From: Alphaproteobacteria bacterium
GTDB taxonomy: Bacteria > Pseudomonadota > Alphaproteobacteria > UBA8366 > JADFVY01
Length of the DNA stretch: 6,817 bases
Assembly: GCA_029881615.1 (NCBI GenBank)
Contig: JAOUMF010000116.1
Location: 1-6,817 of the forward strand
Direction: 5' to 3'
Within the stretch, counting starts at the first letter, position 1. Every line of letters begins with the position of its first letter. This document shows positions 1 to 5,881 of the stretch, in pieces. Under the pieces are notes generated by a model. That model had not been told where the DNA came from, made no database searches, and saw only the letters and a list, made by a program, of their open reading frames with translations. A program made the translations under genes and the position numbers.

Positions 1-62
1 TGAAGGCCGCCGAGGGGATCACCAGCATTGAAGAAGTGCTGCGCGTGACCTGGGGCGGGTAG
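1..62 (+). CDS. gspE: GspE, T2SS cytoplasmic ATPase, C-terminal end only (5' truncated by window)
   Basis: The window opens inside this gene. From base 3 the frame reads KAAEGITSIEEVLRVTWGG and ends at a TAG at 60-62. The pattern of AAEG, then I/T, then S-IEEVLRVT is the typical extreme C-terminus of GspE/PilB-type secretion ATPases, after the nucleotide-binding core. GspE hydrolyses ATP in the cytoplasm to drive pseudopilus assembly, docking on GspL and GspF. Its stop lies 8 bases before the gspF start, the usual E-F order of T2SS operons. The Walker motifs lie outside the window, so the call rests on the tail motif and on context. A PilB or other traffic ATPase tail would look similar, but the downstream gsp genes favour GspE. 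Confidence 0.88.
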   Translation, partial: KAAEGITSIEEVLRVTWGG

Positions 63-70
63 CTAGTGAT

Positions 71-1294
71 ATGACGAGTTTCCGATACAAGGCGGTAAGC
101 GCCGGGGGCGAGACGGTCGAAGGGGCGATGGAGGCTCCCGACCGGTCTGCTGTCGTCGAAATACTGCGCAGCCAGGGCCATTTCCCCCTGAAGGTCGAGG
201 AGGGGCGGGCGAACAGCGAAAGCATTCTGCATCGCGATTTGTTCGGCGGCAGCGGCGGCAGAGTGGCCCAGCGCGACATTGCCATCGCGACCCGCGAACT
301 GGCGACCCTGCTGAAGGCGGGGCTGCCGCTCGACCGGGCGCTGCGGGTGCTGATCGACGTGGCCGACGTGGCGGCGGTGCGGGCCATGCATTCGCGCATT
401 CTCGAAAGGGTGCAAGGCGGGGGCTCGCTGGCCGATGCCATCGACGACGAGGGCAGCTCCTTTCCGTCTTTCTATGCGGGCATGGTGCGCGCGGGCGAGG
501 CTGGGGGCTCATTGCAGAACGTGCTGGTCCGGCTGGCCGATTTCATGGAACGGATCCAGGCGCTGCGCGAGAGCGTCCGCTCGGCGCTGATCTACCCGGC
601 CATTCTGATGACCATGGCGACGATTACGGTGATCGTGATGTTCGGTCTGGTGCTGCCCCAGTTTCGGCCGATGTTCGAGGAGATGGGCGATGCCTTGCCG
701 CTGCTGACCCGCATATTTCTGATTGTCGGCGATGCCGTTCAGGAATGGTGGTGGGCGGGCGCGCTGGTCCTTGTCCTGGCCGTGCTTCTGTTTCGGCGTG
801 CTCTGCGCGGTTCGGCCTTTCGGCTGCGCTGGGATACCTGGAAGCTGGGGATTCCGCTGGCCGGCGACCTGCTGCGGAAAATCGAAACCGCGCGGTTCGC
901 CCATACAATGTCGATGCTGTTGCAAGGCGGTCAGCCGTTGCTCGACTCCCTGGGGATCGTTCGCAATGTGGTCGGCAACAGCGCCCTCGCCCAGGCGCTG
1001 GCCGGGATAACGGAACGGCTGCGCCAGGGACAGGGGCTTGCGACGCCGCTGGCCGAATGCGGGCTTTTTCCTTCGCTGGCTGTTCACCTGATCCGGGTCG
1101 GCGAGGAGGGCGGACAGCTTGAAGCCATGCTTGAACAAATCGCCATTACCTATGACCGGGAGGTTCAGGATGCGACCAAGCGCCTGATGGCGCTGCTCGT
1201 GCCCCTGCTGACCATCGGTCTGGGTGGTGTCATCGCAATCATTATCGCATCAGTCCTAGGAGCATTTCTCAGTGTCAATGAAATCGTTTATTGA
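71..1294 (+). CDS. gspF: GspF, T2SS inner-membrane platform protein
   Basis: A 407-residue protein of the usual GspF length (about 400). GspF is the polytopic core of the inner-membrane platform and helps couple the GspE ATPase to pseudopilin assembly. The N-terminus MTSFRYKAVSAGGE is typical of the family and supports the ATG at 71. Two repeated T2SSF cytoplasmic domains are visible, at about residues 70-193 and 272-394. Each carries the family pattern: RELATLLKAGLPL then FPSFYAGMVRAGEAGGSL in the first, and HTMSMLLQGGQPLLDSL then FPSLAVHLIRVGEEGGQLE in the second. Membrane segments are at about 172-195 (starting ALIYPAILM), 227-246 (WWAGALVLVLAVLLF) and 372-399. The 3' end overlaps gspG by 23 bases. 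No strong Shine-Dalgarno sequence is seen before the start, so translation is probably coupled to gspE, 8 bases upstream. No key motif is missing. Confidence 0.97.
   Translation: MTSFRYKAVSAGGETVEGAMEAPDRSAVVEILRSQGHFPLKVEEGRANSESILHRDLFGGSGGRVAQRDIAIATRELATLLKAGLPLDRALRVLIDVADVAAVRAMHSRILERVQGGGSLADAIDDEGSSFPSFYAGMVRAGEAGGSLQNVLVRLADFMERIQALRESVRSALIYPAILMTMATITVIVMFGLVLPQFRPMFEEMGDALPLLTRIFLIVGDAVQEWWWAGALVLVLAVLLFRRALRGSAFRLRWDTWKLGIPLAGDLLRKIETARFAHTMSMLLQGGQPLLDSLGIVRNVVGNSALAQALAGITERLRQGQGLATPLAECGLFPSLAVHLIRVGEEGGQLEAMLEQIAITYDREVQDATKRLMALLVPLLTIGLGGVIAIIIASVLGAFLSVNEIVY
1258..1262 (+). promoter_or_regulatory. Ribosome binding site deciding the gspG start
   Basis: AGGAG lies inside the end of gspF, 9 bases before GTG 1272 and 15 bases before ATG 1278. 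The spacing favours the GTG at 1272 as the gspG start. The choice changes only the first two residues of the leader peptide and not the mature protein. Confidence 0.55.
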
Positions 1295-1754
1295 ATATTC
1301 GCGGGCCCTGACGCGGAAATATCTGTGCAAGGGGCCCGGTCGTCCTTGCGGCAGCCGTGGCTTCACATTGATGGAGTTGCTTGTGGTGATGGCCATTCTG
1401 GCGCTGATGGCTGTCATCGCGGTGCCGTTGTACCTCAACCACCTTTCCAATTCGCGTATCCAGACGGCGAAAATACAGGTCGAACAGTTGGGGACCATCC
1501 TGGATATGTACCGGCTGGACGTCGGCGGCTATCCGACCACCTCGGACGGGCTGGAATCCCTGCTGACGGCGCCGGCGGGCGTTGACCGCTGGAACGGGCC
1601 GTATCTCAGGAAACGTGAATCGCTGACCGATCCATGGGGCAAGCCATATGAATATCGGTCGCCGGGCGACCACGGCGCCTATGATCTCTGGTCGACCGGC
1701 AGCGACAAGGCCGAAGGCGGCGAGGACGAAGCCGCCGATATCACGAGCTGGTAG
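1272..1754 (+). CDS. gspG: GspG, T2SS major pseudopilin
   Basis: A 160-residue prepilin that polymerises into the periplasmic pseudopilus. The prepilin peptidase site is SRG|FTLMELLVVMAIL, with cleavage after G30 and the conserved Glu at mature position +5 (E35). A hydrophobic N-terminal helix follows, at about 31-53. The C-terminal half has the classic GspG features: YPTT at 87-90, GPYL at 109-112, DPWGKPYEYRSPGDHG at 120-135, and the calcium-site loop DLWSTGSDKAEGGEDEAADI at 138-157, which includes D138 and D145. The leader is about 30 residues, or 28 from ATG 1278. This is long for GspG, whose leaders are usually about 5-10, and there is no usable start codon closer to the cleavage site. 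The start lies inside gspF (23-base overlap), with AGGAG 9 bases upstream. The gene is followed 9 bases later by gspH. Identity is essentially certain from the tail motif. Confidence 0.97.
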   Translation: MSMKSFIEYSRALTRKYLCKGPGRPCGSRGFTLMELLVVMAILALMAVIAVPLYLNHLSNSRIQTAKIQVEQLGTILDMYRLDVGGYPTTSDGLESLLTAPAGVDRWNGPYLRKRESLTDPWGKPYEYRSPGDHGAYDLWSTGSDKAEGGEDEAADITSW

Positions 1755-1763
1755 GCAAGTCCG

Positions 1764-2198
1764 ATGTCGCGCGGCTACACATTGATGGAAGTGCTGGTGA
1801 CGCTGACCATCATTGGCATGGTGCTGGCCGCTATCCCGCTGGTGGCGGGTGGGCCGAGGCCGGGCGCACAGGCGCGCGCGGCGGCGATCGAGCTTGCATC
1901 CGCGCTGCGGCAGACCCGAAGCGGGGCCATCGCCGGTTTTCATGACGAGGTCTTTTATCTCGATACGGAACGCCGGGTTTACCGGGTGGGCGGCGGGGGA
2001 AGCGAAAAAGCGCTGCCCGAGGATCTGACCCTTTCGCTCTATACCGCCCGCTCCGAACTCGCGGGCGAGAATGCCGGGCGCATCCGGTTTTTCCCTGACG
2101 GTAGCGCCACGGGCGGGCGGGTAACCCTGGCCGCCGGCGCACACCGGTATGTGGTCGCGGTCGACTGGCTGACCGGCATGGTCGAGGTGGAGCGGTGA
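1764..2198 (+). CDS. gspH: GspH, T2SS minor pseudopilin
   Basis: A 144-residue prepilin, slightly short for GspH. The leader is only four residues, MSRG|YTLMEVLVTLTIIG, cut after G4, with Glu at +5 (E9) and Tyr instead of the usual Phe at +1. The hydrophobic helix runs to about residue 27. The next stretch, AIELASALRQTRSGAI at 41-56, fits the region after the helix in GspH/FimT proteins. The C-terminal IRFFPDGSATGGRVTL at 107-122 is the signature of the GspH domain. GspH links the tip complex of minor pseudopilins (I, J, K) to the GspG shaft. The start is fixed by the leader, since there is no room for a longer prepilin frame after the gspG stop 9 bases upstream. The Shine-Dalgarno is weak (GCAAG). 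The gspI start lies one base past its stop codon. Confidence 0.94.
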   Translation: MSRGYTLMEVLVTLTIIGMVLAAIPLVAGGPRPGAQARAAAIELASALRQTRSGAIAGFHDEVFYLDTERRVYRVGGGGSEKALPEDLTLSLYTARSELAGENAGRIRFFPDGSATGGRVTLAAGAHRYVVAVDWLTGMVEVER

Positions 2199-2199
2199 T

Positions 2200-2592
2200 A
2201 TGAGGGCGTTCTCACGGGCCAGCCGCGGTTTCACCCTGATCGAGGTTCTGGTCGCCTTCGTGATTCTCGCGTTTTCCCTGGGGGCGTTGTTCAAGGTGTT
2301 TTCCGGATCGCTGCAAACGGTACGCCATGGCGAGGATTACGCCCACGCCGTTGCGCTGGCGCGCGGACAATTGGCCGGGCTCGACACGGACGGCATCGAA
2401 GGGCGGGGCATTGAAACCGGCGAGACCGAAGACGGATACCGTTGGCAAATCGAATTTGCGCCGATGCCGGATGTAATGCCGCAAGGTGGTGTCGCGAAGT
2501 TCGAACCGCTGGCGGTGAGCGTGACCGTTTCCTGGGGCGCGCTGAACAACCGGTCGCTGACGCTGTCGACCGTAAGGCTGGCGCCCCGATGA
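2200..2592 (+). CDS. gspI: GspI, T2SS minor pseudopilin
   Basis: A 130-residue prepilin, within the usual GspI size. The cleavage site is SRG|FTLIEVLVAFVILAFSLG after a 10-residue leader, with Glu at +5 (E15). The typical GspI features follow: ALARGQLAGL after the helix (residues 53-61, the conserved A-LA-QLA region), GYRWQIEFAP (79-88), and a C-terminal strand pair ending LTLSTVRLAPR. GspI is thought to nucleate the pseudopilus tip by pairing with GspJ and GspK. The ATG at 2200 is preceded by GGAG at 2189-2192 (7-base spacer). The start lies one base after the gspH stop, and the stop overlaps the gspJ start. Nothing in the protein looks damaged. Confidence 0.95.
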   Translation: MRAFSRASRGFTLIEVLVAFVILAFSLGALFKVFSGSLQTVRHGEDYAHAVALARGQLAGLDTDGIEGRGIETGETEDGYRWQIEFAPMPDVMPQGGVAKFEPLAVSVTVSWGALNNRSLTLSTVRLAPR

Positions 2593-3287
2593 TGACGTGC
2601 CGCCGCGACGGGAAATTTCGAGGTTCGCCGGGCTTTACGCTGCTGGAACTGCTGGTGGCGCTACTGTTGCTGGGACTGATATCGACCCTGGCGCTGGGCG
2701 GGGTTCGGCTGGGCGCGCGAACCTGGGAGACCGTTTCGGAAAAGGCAGGTGATAACGGCAGGACACAGATGATCCGGGCCTTCTTGAGGCGTGAGCTGGC
2801 GCAGGCGGCGCCGGTTTTTGTGCCCGATTCGGGGGGCGCGGACGTGCTGGCTTACGACGGCCGGCGAGACTCGCTGCTGTTCGTGGCGCCGCTGCCGTCG
2901 CATTTCGGGCTTGGCGGATTTCAACGGCTCGAACTGGCCATAATCGATGATGCGCAAGACATCGATGCCGGGAAGCAGCTGGTCCTGAGGCGCCGGTTGT
3001 TTCATCGTAAGGATGTGCTGGACAAGTCGGAGGAAGATGACGAACTTCATGTCCTGCTTGAGGGCATCGATGCGGCGGAATTTGTCTATCGTGAAAGCGG
3101 AACGGACGGGGGTGCATGGTCGTCCGACTGGCGAGGCCGCGACAGTTTGCCGGCCATGGTGAAGTTGCGTGTTACCTTCAAGGGCGAACGCAGAGCCGTT
3201 TGGCCCGACTTGCTGATTGCCGGGCGGATCACCACGCCGGCGGGCTGCCTGCCCGGGGAAACGAGCAGAGCATGCCGGGGACGATGA
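2589..3287 (+). CDS. gspJ: GspJ, T2SS minor pseudopilin
   Basis: A 232-residue prepilin, within the usual GspJ size. The leader is 15 residues, with the cut at GSPG|FTLLELLVALLLLGLIS after G15 and Glu at +5 (E20). The family pattern LGARTWETVSEKAGDNGR (41-58) and the RAFLRREL region (64-70) follow. Residues 94-107 (DSLLFVAPLPSHFG) and the C-terminal SLPAMVKLRVTF and WPDLLIAGRI also match GspJ proteins. Two cysteines near the end (C220, C229) could pair in the periplasm. Two adjacent ATGs (2589 and 2592) are possible starts. ATG 2589 gives the standard four-base ATGA overlap with gspI. The reading frame is open further upstream, but that part lacks prepilin character and lies inside gspI. The gspJ stop overlaps the next small frame in another ATGA. 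GspJ forms the tip complex with GspI and GspK, and the K partner looks missing here. Confidence 0.95.
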   Translation: MMTCRRDGKFRGSPGFTLLELLVALLLLGLISTLALGGVRLGARTWETVSEKAGDNGRTQMIRAFLRRELAQAAPVFVPDSGGADVLAYDGRRDSLLFVAPLPSHFGLGGFQRLELAIIDDAQDIDAGKQLVLRRRLFHRKDVLDKSEEDDELHVLLEGIDAAEFVYRESGTDGGAWSSDWRGRDSLPAMVKLRVTFKGERRAVWPDLLIAGRITTPAGCLPGETSRACRGR

Positions 3288-3355
3288 AAAAGACTGGTTG
3301 GCGGGGTGGCCGTGGAGCATGCTATCCTTGGCCAAGAAGGGAAGTGTTGGCGTAA
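3284..3355 (+). pseudogene. 23-codon frame in the gspK slot, possible gspK deletion remnant
   Basis: Between gspJ and gspL, where T2SS operons normally carry gspK (roughly 300 codons), there is only a 72-base frame. Its ATG at 3284 overlaps the gspJ stop as ATGA, and its TAA at 3353-3355 overlaps the gspL start as TAATG. The peptide starts MKKTGWRGG and ends PRREVLA. The basic start ending in Arg-Gly resembles the leader of GspK proteins (usually ending RG before VAL-type residues). No hydrophobic helix follows, so the product could not be a pseudopilin. In the +1 frame, bases 3306-3314 read Val-Ala-Val, which fits a GspK start, but the similarity ends there. The best reading is a large internal deletion of gspK that kept both gene junctions. 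Alternatives are a translated linker that only couples J to L, a small unrelated peptide, or an assembly error. The gspK identity is inferred from position and a few residues. Confidence 0.4.
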
Positions 3356-4455
3356 TGCAGACGGCGATAATGCAAGCAGGGGGCGCGATCTCCCGGTTTC
3401 TGGCCTGGTGGCTGGGCGAACTCGGTGCAATGGCCCCGAGCGCGTTGCGTCGCGCTTTCGCCGCCGAGCATGGAGTCGTCGGGTTCGGCATCGCCGGGGA
3501 TGAACTGGTCATCGGCCAGGCGTCCGATGGAGAGATGACCGAGATCGCGCGACTGAATATGAGCCAGCCCGCCGATGTGCTGCGCGCGGATATTGCCGGG
3601 CTGATGCGCAAACATGCGCCTCGGGGAACGGACATTGTTCTTCTGCTGAGCGCGGAACAGGCGCTGCACAAGGTTCTCGATCTGCCGATGGCGGCAGAAG
3701 AAGGAATGCGCGACCTGCTTTATTTCGAGCTCGATCGCCAGACTCCTTATCGCCCGGACCAGGTTCGCTACGATTTCCGGATTGCCGGGCGCGATACCGG
3801 TGCCGGCCGCATGAAGGTGGAGTTGCTGGTCGCCCCGGTGGAAGCCGTGGACCGGCTGATGGGGCAGGCCAGGGAATGGGGGCTGGAGCTTTCGACCGTT
3901 ACCGTGTCGGGCCTTGACGATCCGGCCGATCCGGCATTCGATCTTTCCGGCGGAAAGCGGGCGGCACCTTCGCGCGGCGGTCGGTTGATCCTGGCCATGT
4001 TGGCGCTGATGGCGTTGGGACTTACGGCCGCCGCGGTATGGACACCGCTCGAGGCGCAGAGGTTGGCCGCGCTGGAAGCCGAATCGGCACTGGCGCAGGC
4101 GCGTACCGCCGCCGCCGCCGCCGCGAATCTGCGCGACGAACTGGATAGCAGGGCGAAAGCCGGCAGCTTCCTGGTGCGGCGCAAGAACGAGACCACGATG
4201 ATGACCGCGGTGCTGGCCGACCTGACCCGCCTGCTGCCCGACGATACCTGGCTATTCGAACTGCATGTGAAAGGGCCGGTGGTTCGCGCCCGCGGCTATG
4301 CGCCCGCGGCCTCGACGGTACTGGAGTTGATAGAGCGCGGTCCGGCATTCCATAAGGCACGCTTCACGTCGCCGGTGACCCGCGTACCGGGCATCGATGC
4401 GGAACGCTTCGATCTGACTTTCGAACTTGCCGCCGCGCGGGGGAACGCACCATGA
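3355..4455 (+). CDS. gspL: GspL, T2SS inner-membrane protein with PilN-like C-terminal domain
   Basis: A 366-residue bitopic protein. GspL binds the GspE ATPase in the cytoplasm through an actin-like domain and contacts GspM in the periplasm. Residues 1-30 are Trp-rich (RFLAWWLGELG), as in alphaproteobacterial GspL proteins. The cytoplasmic part (about 40-200) carries the family stretch LLLSAEQALHKVLDLP then LLYFELDRQTPYRPDQV (96-137). A single membrane helix lies at about 210-229, followed by a probable coiled coil rich in Ala (235-270). The periplasmic part (about 280-360), with LADLTRLLPDDTWLFEL, then GYAPAAS and RFTSPVT, is the PilN/GspL ferredoxin-like fold. ATG 3355 overlaps the stop of the preceding small frame (TAATG) and has AAGGG about 13 bases upstream. 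ATG 3370 is a weaker alternative with no visible ribosome site. The open frame extends back to 3217, but that part lies inside gspJ. The gene overlaps gspM by ATGA. Confidence 0.93.
   Translation: MQTAIMQAGGAISRFLAWWLGELGAMAPSALRRAFAAEHGVVGFGIAGDELVIGQASDGEMTEIARLNMSQPADVLRADIAGLMRKHAPRGTDIVLLLSAEQALHKVLDLPMAAEEGMRDLLYFELDRQTPYRPDQVRYDFRIAGRDTGAGRMKVELLVAPVEAVDRLMGQAREWGLELSTVTVSGLDDPADPAFDLSGGKRAAPSRGGRLILAMLALMALGLTAAAVWTPLEAQRLAALEAESALAQARTAAAAAANLRDELDSRAKAGSFLVRRKNETTMMTAVLADLTRLLPDDTWLFELHVKGPVVRARGYAPAASTVLELIERGPAFHKARFTSPVTRVPGIDAERFDLTFELAAARGNAP
4105..4125 (+). repeat. Short GCC trinucleotide run encoding polyalanine in gspL
   Basis: Five GCC codons in a row plus GCG (4108-4125), preceded by ACC, encode six alanines (residues 252-257) in the coiled-coil stalk just after the GspL membrane helix. 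A whole-codon gain or loss here would keep the frame and only change the stalk length. Confidence 0.6.
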
Positions 4456-5048
4456 GCCGCCCGTTGCCCCCGCTTGTCAGCCGACTGCTGGCGCTGCTTA
4501 TTCTCGCCGGGATCTGCGGGCTTGCCTGGCTTGGCGCGGTGCAACCGCTGCTCGGTCTTTTCACCGACTATCGCGATAGCGTGGTTCTGGCCGAAGAGCA
4601 GTTGCCCCGCCTGCGCCGCCTTGCGGCCATGGCACCGTCGTTGAAGGCGGAACTGGCGCGAATCGAACGCGATCCCAGCGCCCGGACCCGGCAACTTTCG
4701 GGCGGCAGCGATGCCTTGGCCGCCGCCGATCTTCAGAACCGCCTGGGCAGGATTTCCGCCGCCAACGGCATTGTTCTGCGCAGTACCCAGATATTGCCGG
4801 CGGAGGAAGAGGAAGGCTTTCGCCGCATCGGCGTGCGAGTGGCGCTGGAGGGCGGCGTGGGGGCCTTGCTGAAGATACTCCATGGCCTGGAGACCGCGCC
4901 GACAATGCTGTTTATCGATAATCTTGAAATTCGCGCGCGCAGCGGTGGCCGGGTACGCCGTAATCCCAATGCCGCGGTAGCCGAGACAGAAGAAATTTTG
5001 CTGATTCGGTTCGATCTGGCCGGTTATATCGTGGGGACAAAGCCATGA
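4452..5048 (+). CDS. gspM: GspM (Mb subtype), T2SS inner-membrane protein
   Basis: A 198-residue bitopic protein with a short cytoplasmic N-terminus and one membrane helix at about 9-29 (SRLLALLILAGICGLAWLGA). A helical stretch (40-72) and a periplasmic domain follow. The periplasmic part DLQNRLGRISAANGIVLRS (93-111), then ILPAEEEEGFRRIGVRVALEG (114-134) and LLKILHGLETAPTMLFIDNLEI (139-160) matches the T2SSM_b family, the GspM version common in alphaproteobacteria and related groups. It adopts a ferredoxin-like fold in known GspM proteins. GspM partners GspL in the inner-membrane platform and helps stabilise it. The start overlaps gspL by ATGA and has a purine-rich GGGGGAA six bases upstream. 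The end overlaps the next gene by ATGA. PilO, the type IV pilus counterpart, is an alternative, but the secretion operon context argues against it. Confidence 0.92.
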   Translation: MSRPLPPLVSRLLALLILAGICGLAWLGAVQPLLGLFTDYRDSVVLAEEQLPRLRRLAAMAPSLKAELARIERDPSARTRQLSGGSDALAAADLQNRLGRISAANGIVLRSTQILPAEEEEGFRRIGVRVALEGGVGALLKILHGLETAPTMLFIDNLEIRARSGGRVRRNPNAAVAETEEILLIRFDLAGYIVGTKP

Positions 5049-5737
5049 CCGCCCACCGCCCCACGCAATGGCGCGTCATTGTCGCCCTGTTGCTGCTGGT
5101 TTGCATTCTGGCGGGCGGGGTGCTGGCGGTGCAGCGGGCCTGGCCGGATCTGATAGTCGTTCGCCTGGCCGGGGGAGAGGATATCGACGGCGCCGCGCAG
5201 TTGCAGTCCAGTCCCGTTACCGCCGTCGGTCAGAATAATGCGCCGCCACCGCCGGAGAGCCGATTCGAGGTGATTGCATTGCGGCCGTTATTTACCGCCG
5301 GCAGGCGTCCCGCCGACCAGCCGGAAAGTCCTGTGGCCGCGAAGAATGTTGGCGTTCCTACCGGGCTGATGGTTACCGGCGTGGTTCTGGCCGGCGCTGA
5401 CAGTGTCGCGATTATCGAGCCCGAGCGCCCTGGGGCCCAGGCCAAGCCGGCCCTGGTGGTCGGAGTCGGTGACGATGTCGCGGGCTGGACGGTCGAGACG
5501 ATAGAGGCCGGGCGGATCATTCTGGTGCGTGAAGGCGAGCGTCACGAATTGCCGCTGGTCGAAGACGACGATCCCCGCCGTGCCGGTAAGCGTCCGCGGT
5601 CGCCCGCCCAGAATCCGGTTCGTCCGGCTACCGGGCAGGTGCGCGTGGCGCCGCAGCCTGGGCAGGTTCCGATACCGCAAACTCCGGTGCAGCAACCCGG
5701 GCAGGCCCGGCCATTGATTGTTCCGCCGGCACAGTAG
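5045..5737 (+). CDS. gspC: GspC/GspN-type T2SS protein with HR domain and Pro/Gln-rich tail
   Basis: A 230-residue bitopic protein. One membrane helix lies at about 9-29 (starting WRVIVALLLLVCILAGGVLA). A linker rich in Pro (APPPPE at 66-71) follows. The stretch RFEVIALRPLFTAGRRP (73-89) is the entry motif of the GspC homology-region domain, which continues to about 173: LMVTGVVLAGADSVAIIEP, then VVGVGDDVAGWTVETIEAGRIILVREGERHELPL. In GspC this domain binds the secretin GspD in the periplasm and links the two membranes. The C-terminus (about 176-230) is basic, then Pro/Gln-rich, with no PDZ or coiled-coil domain as in enterobacterial GspC. The gene sits in the N position after gspM, and databases often name such proteins 'type II secretion system protein N'. 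By domain content it is GspC-like and not the larger PF01203 GspN. The start overlaps gspM by ATGA, with GGGGA 7 bases before it. It is the last gene of the operon. Confidence 0.85.
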   Translation: MTAHRPTQWRVIVALLLLVCILAGGVLAVQRAWPDLIVVRLAGGEDIDGAAQLQSSPVTAVGQNNAPPPPESRFEVIALRPLFTAGRRPADQPESPVAAKNVGVPTGLMVTGVVLAGADSVAIIEPERPGAQAKPALVVGVGDDVAGWTVETIEAGRIILVREGERHELPLVEDDDPRRAGKRPRSPAQNPVRPATGQVRVAPQPGQVPIPQTPVQQPGQARPLIVPPAQ

Positions 5738-5763
5738 AATCGGCCCTGTCTGTCCCGCCGGAT

Positions 5764-5789
5764 CGCGGATTTCCGTCATGGAAGCCGCG
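5764..5789 (+). terminator. Imperfect hairpin downstream of the secretion operon
   Basis: CGCGG (5764-5768) pairs with CCGCG (5785-5789), and TTTCC (5770-5774) pairs with GGAAG (5780-5784). There is one bulged A (5769), one T-G wobble and a five-base loop. It lies 27 bases past the last secretion gene stop. No T-run follows, so it is not a classic intrinsic terminator. It could mark the transcript end, slow 3' decay, or be chance in GC-rich DNA. The rest of the 144-base gap (5738-5881) holds no gene I can support. Confidence 0.3.
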
Positions 5790-5867
5790 GGAACGTGACG
5801 GCAGCTTAACCGCCAATTAAGTCATGGCGGGCTATATCACGTTATTCCATCTGTAATCGATACGGGC

Positions 5868-5872
5868 AAAGG
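5868..5872 (+). promoter_or_regulatory. Ribosome binding site of the downstream membrane-protein gene
   Basis: AAAGG lies 9 bases before the ATG at 5882. It is the only purine-rich stretch at a suitable distance and supports that start. In this frame there is a stop at 5807-5809 and no other ATG, GTG or TTG in between. Confidence 0.45.
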
Positions 5873-5881
5873 CCGCGCCAT

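Noticed and set aside
1275..2294. Long minus-strand open frame (339 codons) opposite gspG-gspH, with similar ones opposite gspJ and gspM
   Set aside because: These mirror the coding strand in GC-rich DNA. They have no family motifs, and their residue content (Arg, Pro, His, Gln rich) is typical of antisense shadows.
2442..2588. Upstream extension of the gspJ frame starting inside gspI
   Set aside because: The extension overlaps gspI fully, has no prepilin character, and would bury the leader peptide. ATG 2589 gives a normal leader and an ATGA junction.
3217..3354. Upstream extension of the gspL frame starting inside gspJ
   Set aside because: The extra residues lie in gspJ and the small frame and are unlike GspL. 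ATG 3355 overlaps the preceding stop and starts just before the family-like Trp-rich N-terminus.
3306..3503. Frame continuing past the small ORF in the third phase, tested as a frameshifted gspK
   Set aside because: After Val-Ala-Val it becomes hydrophilic and Arg-rich with no membrane helix, and it runs into gspL. A simple one-base frameshift does not restore GspK.
5781..5820. Tail of the intergenic gap searched for a small RNA or terminator T-run
   Set aside because: No T-run, tRNA-like fold or conserved RNA motif was seen beyond the single hairpin already listed.
5833..5857. Possible -10 boxes (TATATC, TGTAAT) before the downstream membrane gene
   Set aside because: No matching -35 element is found at a 16-18 base spacing, so a promoter cannot be supported from sequence alone.
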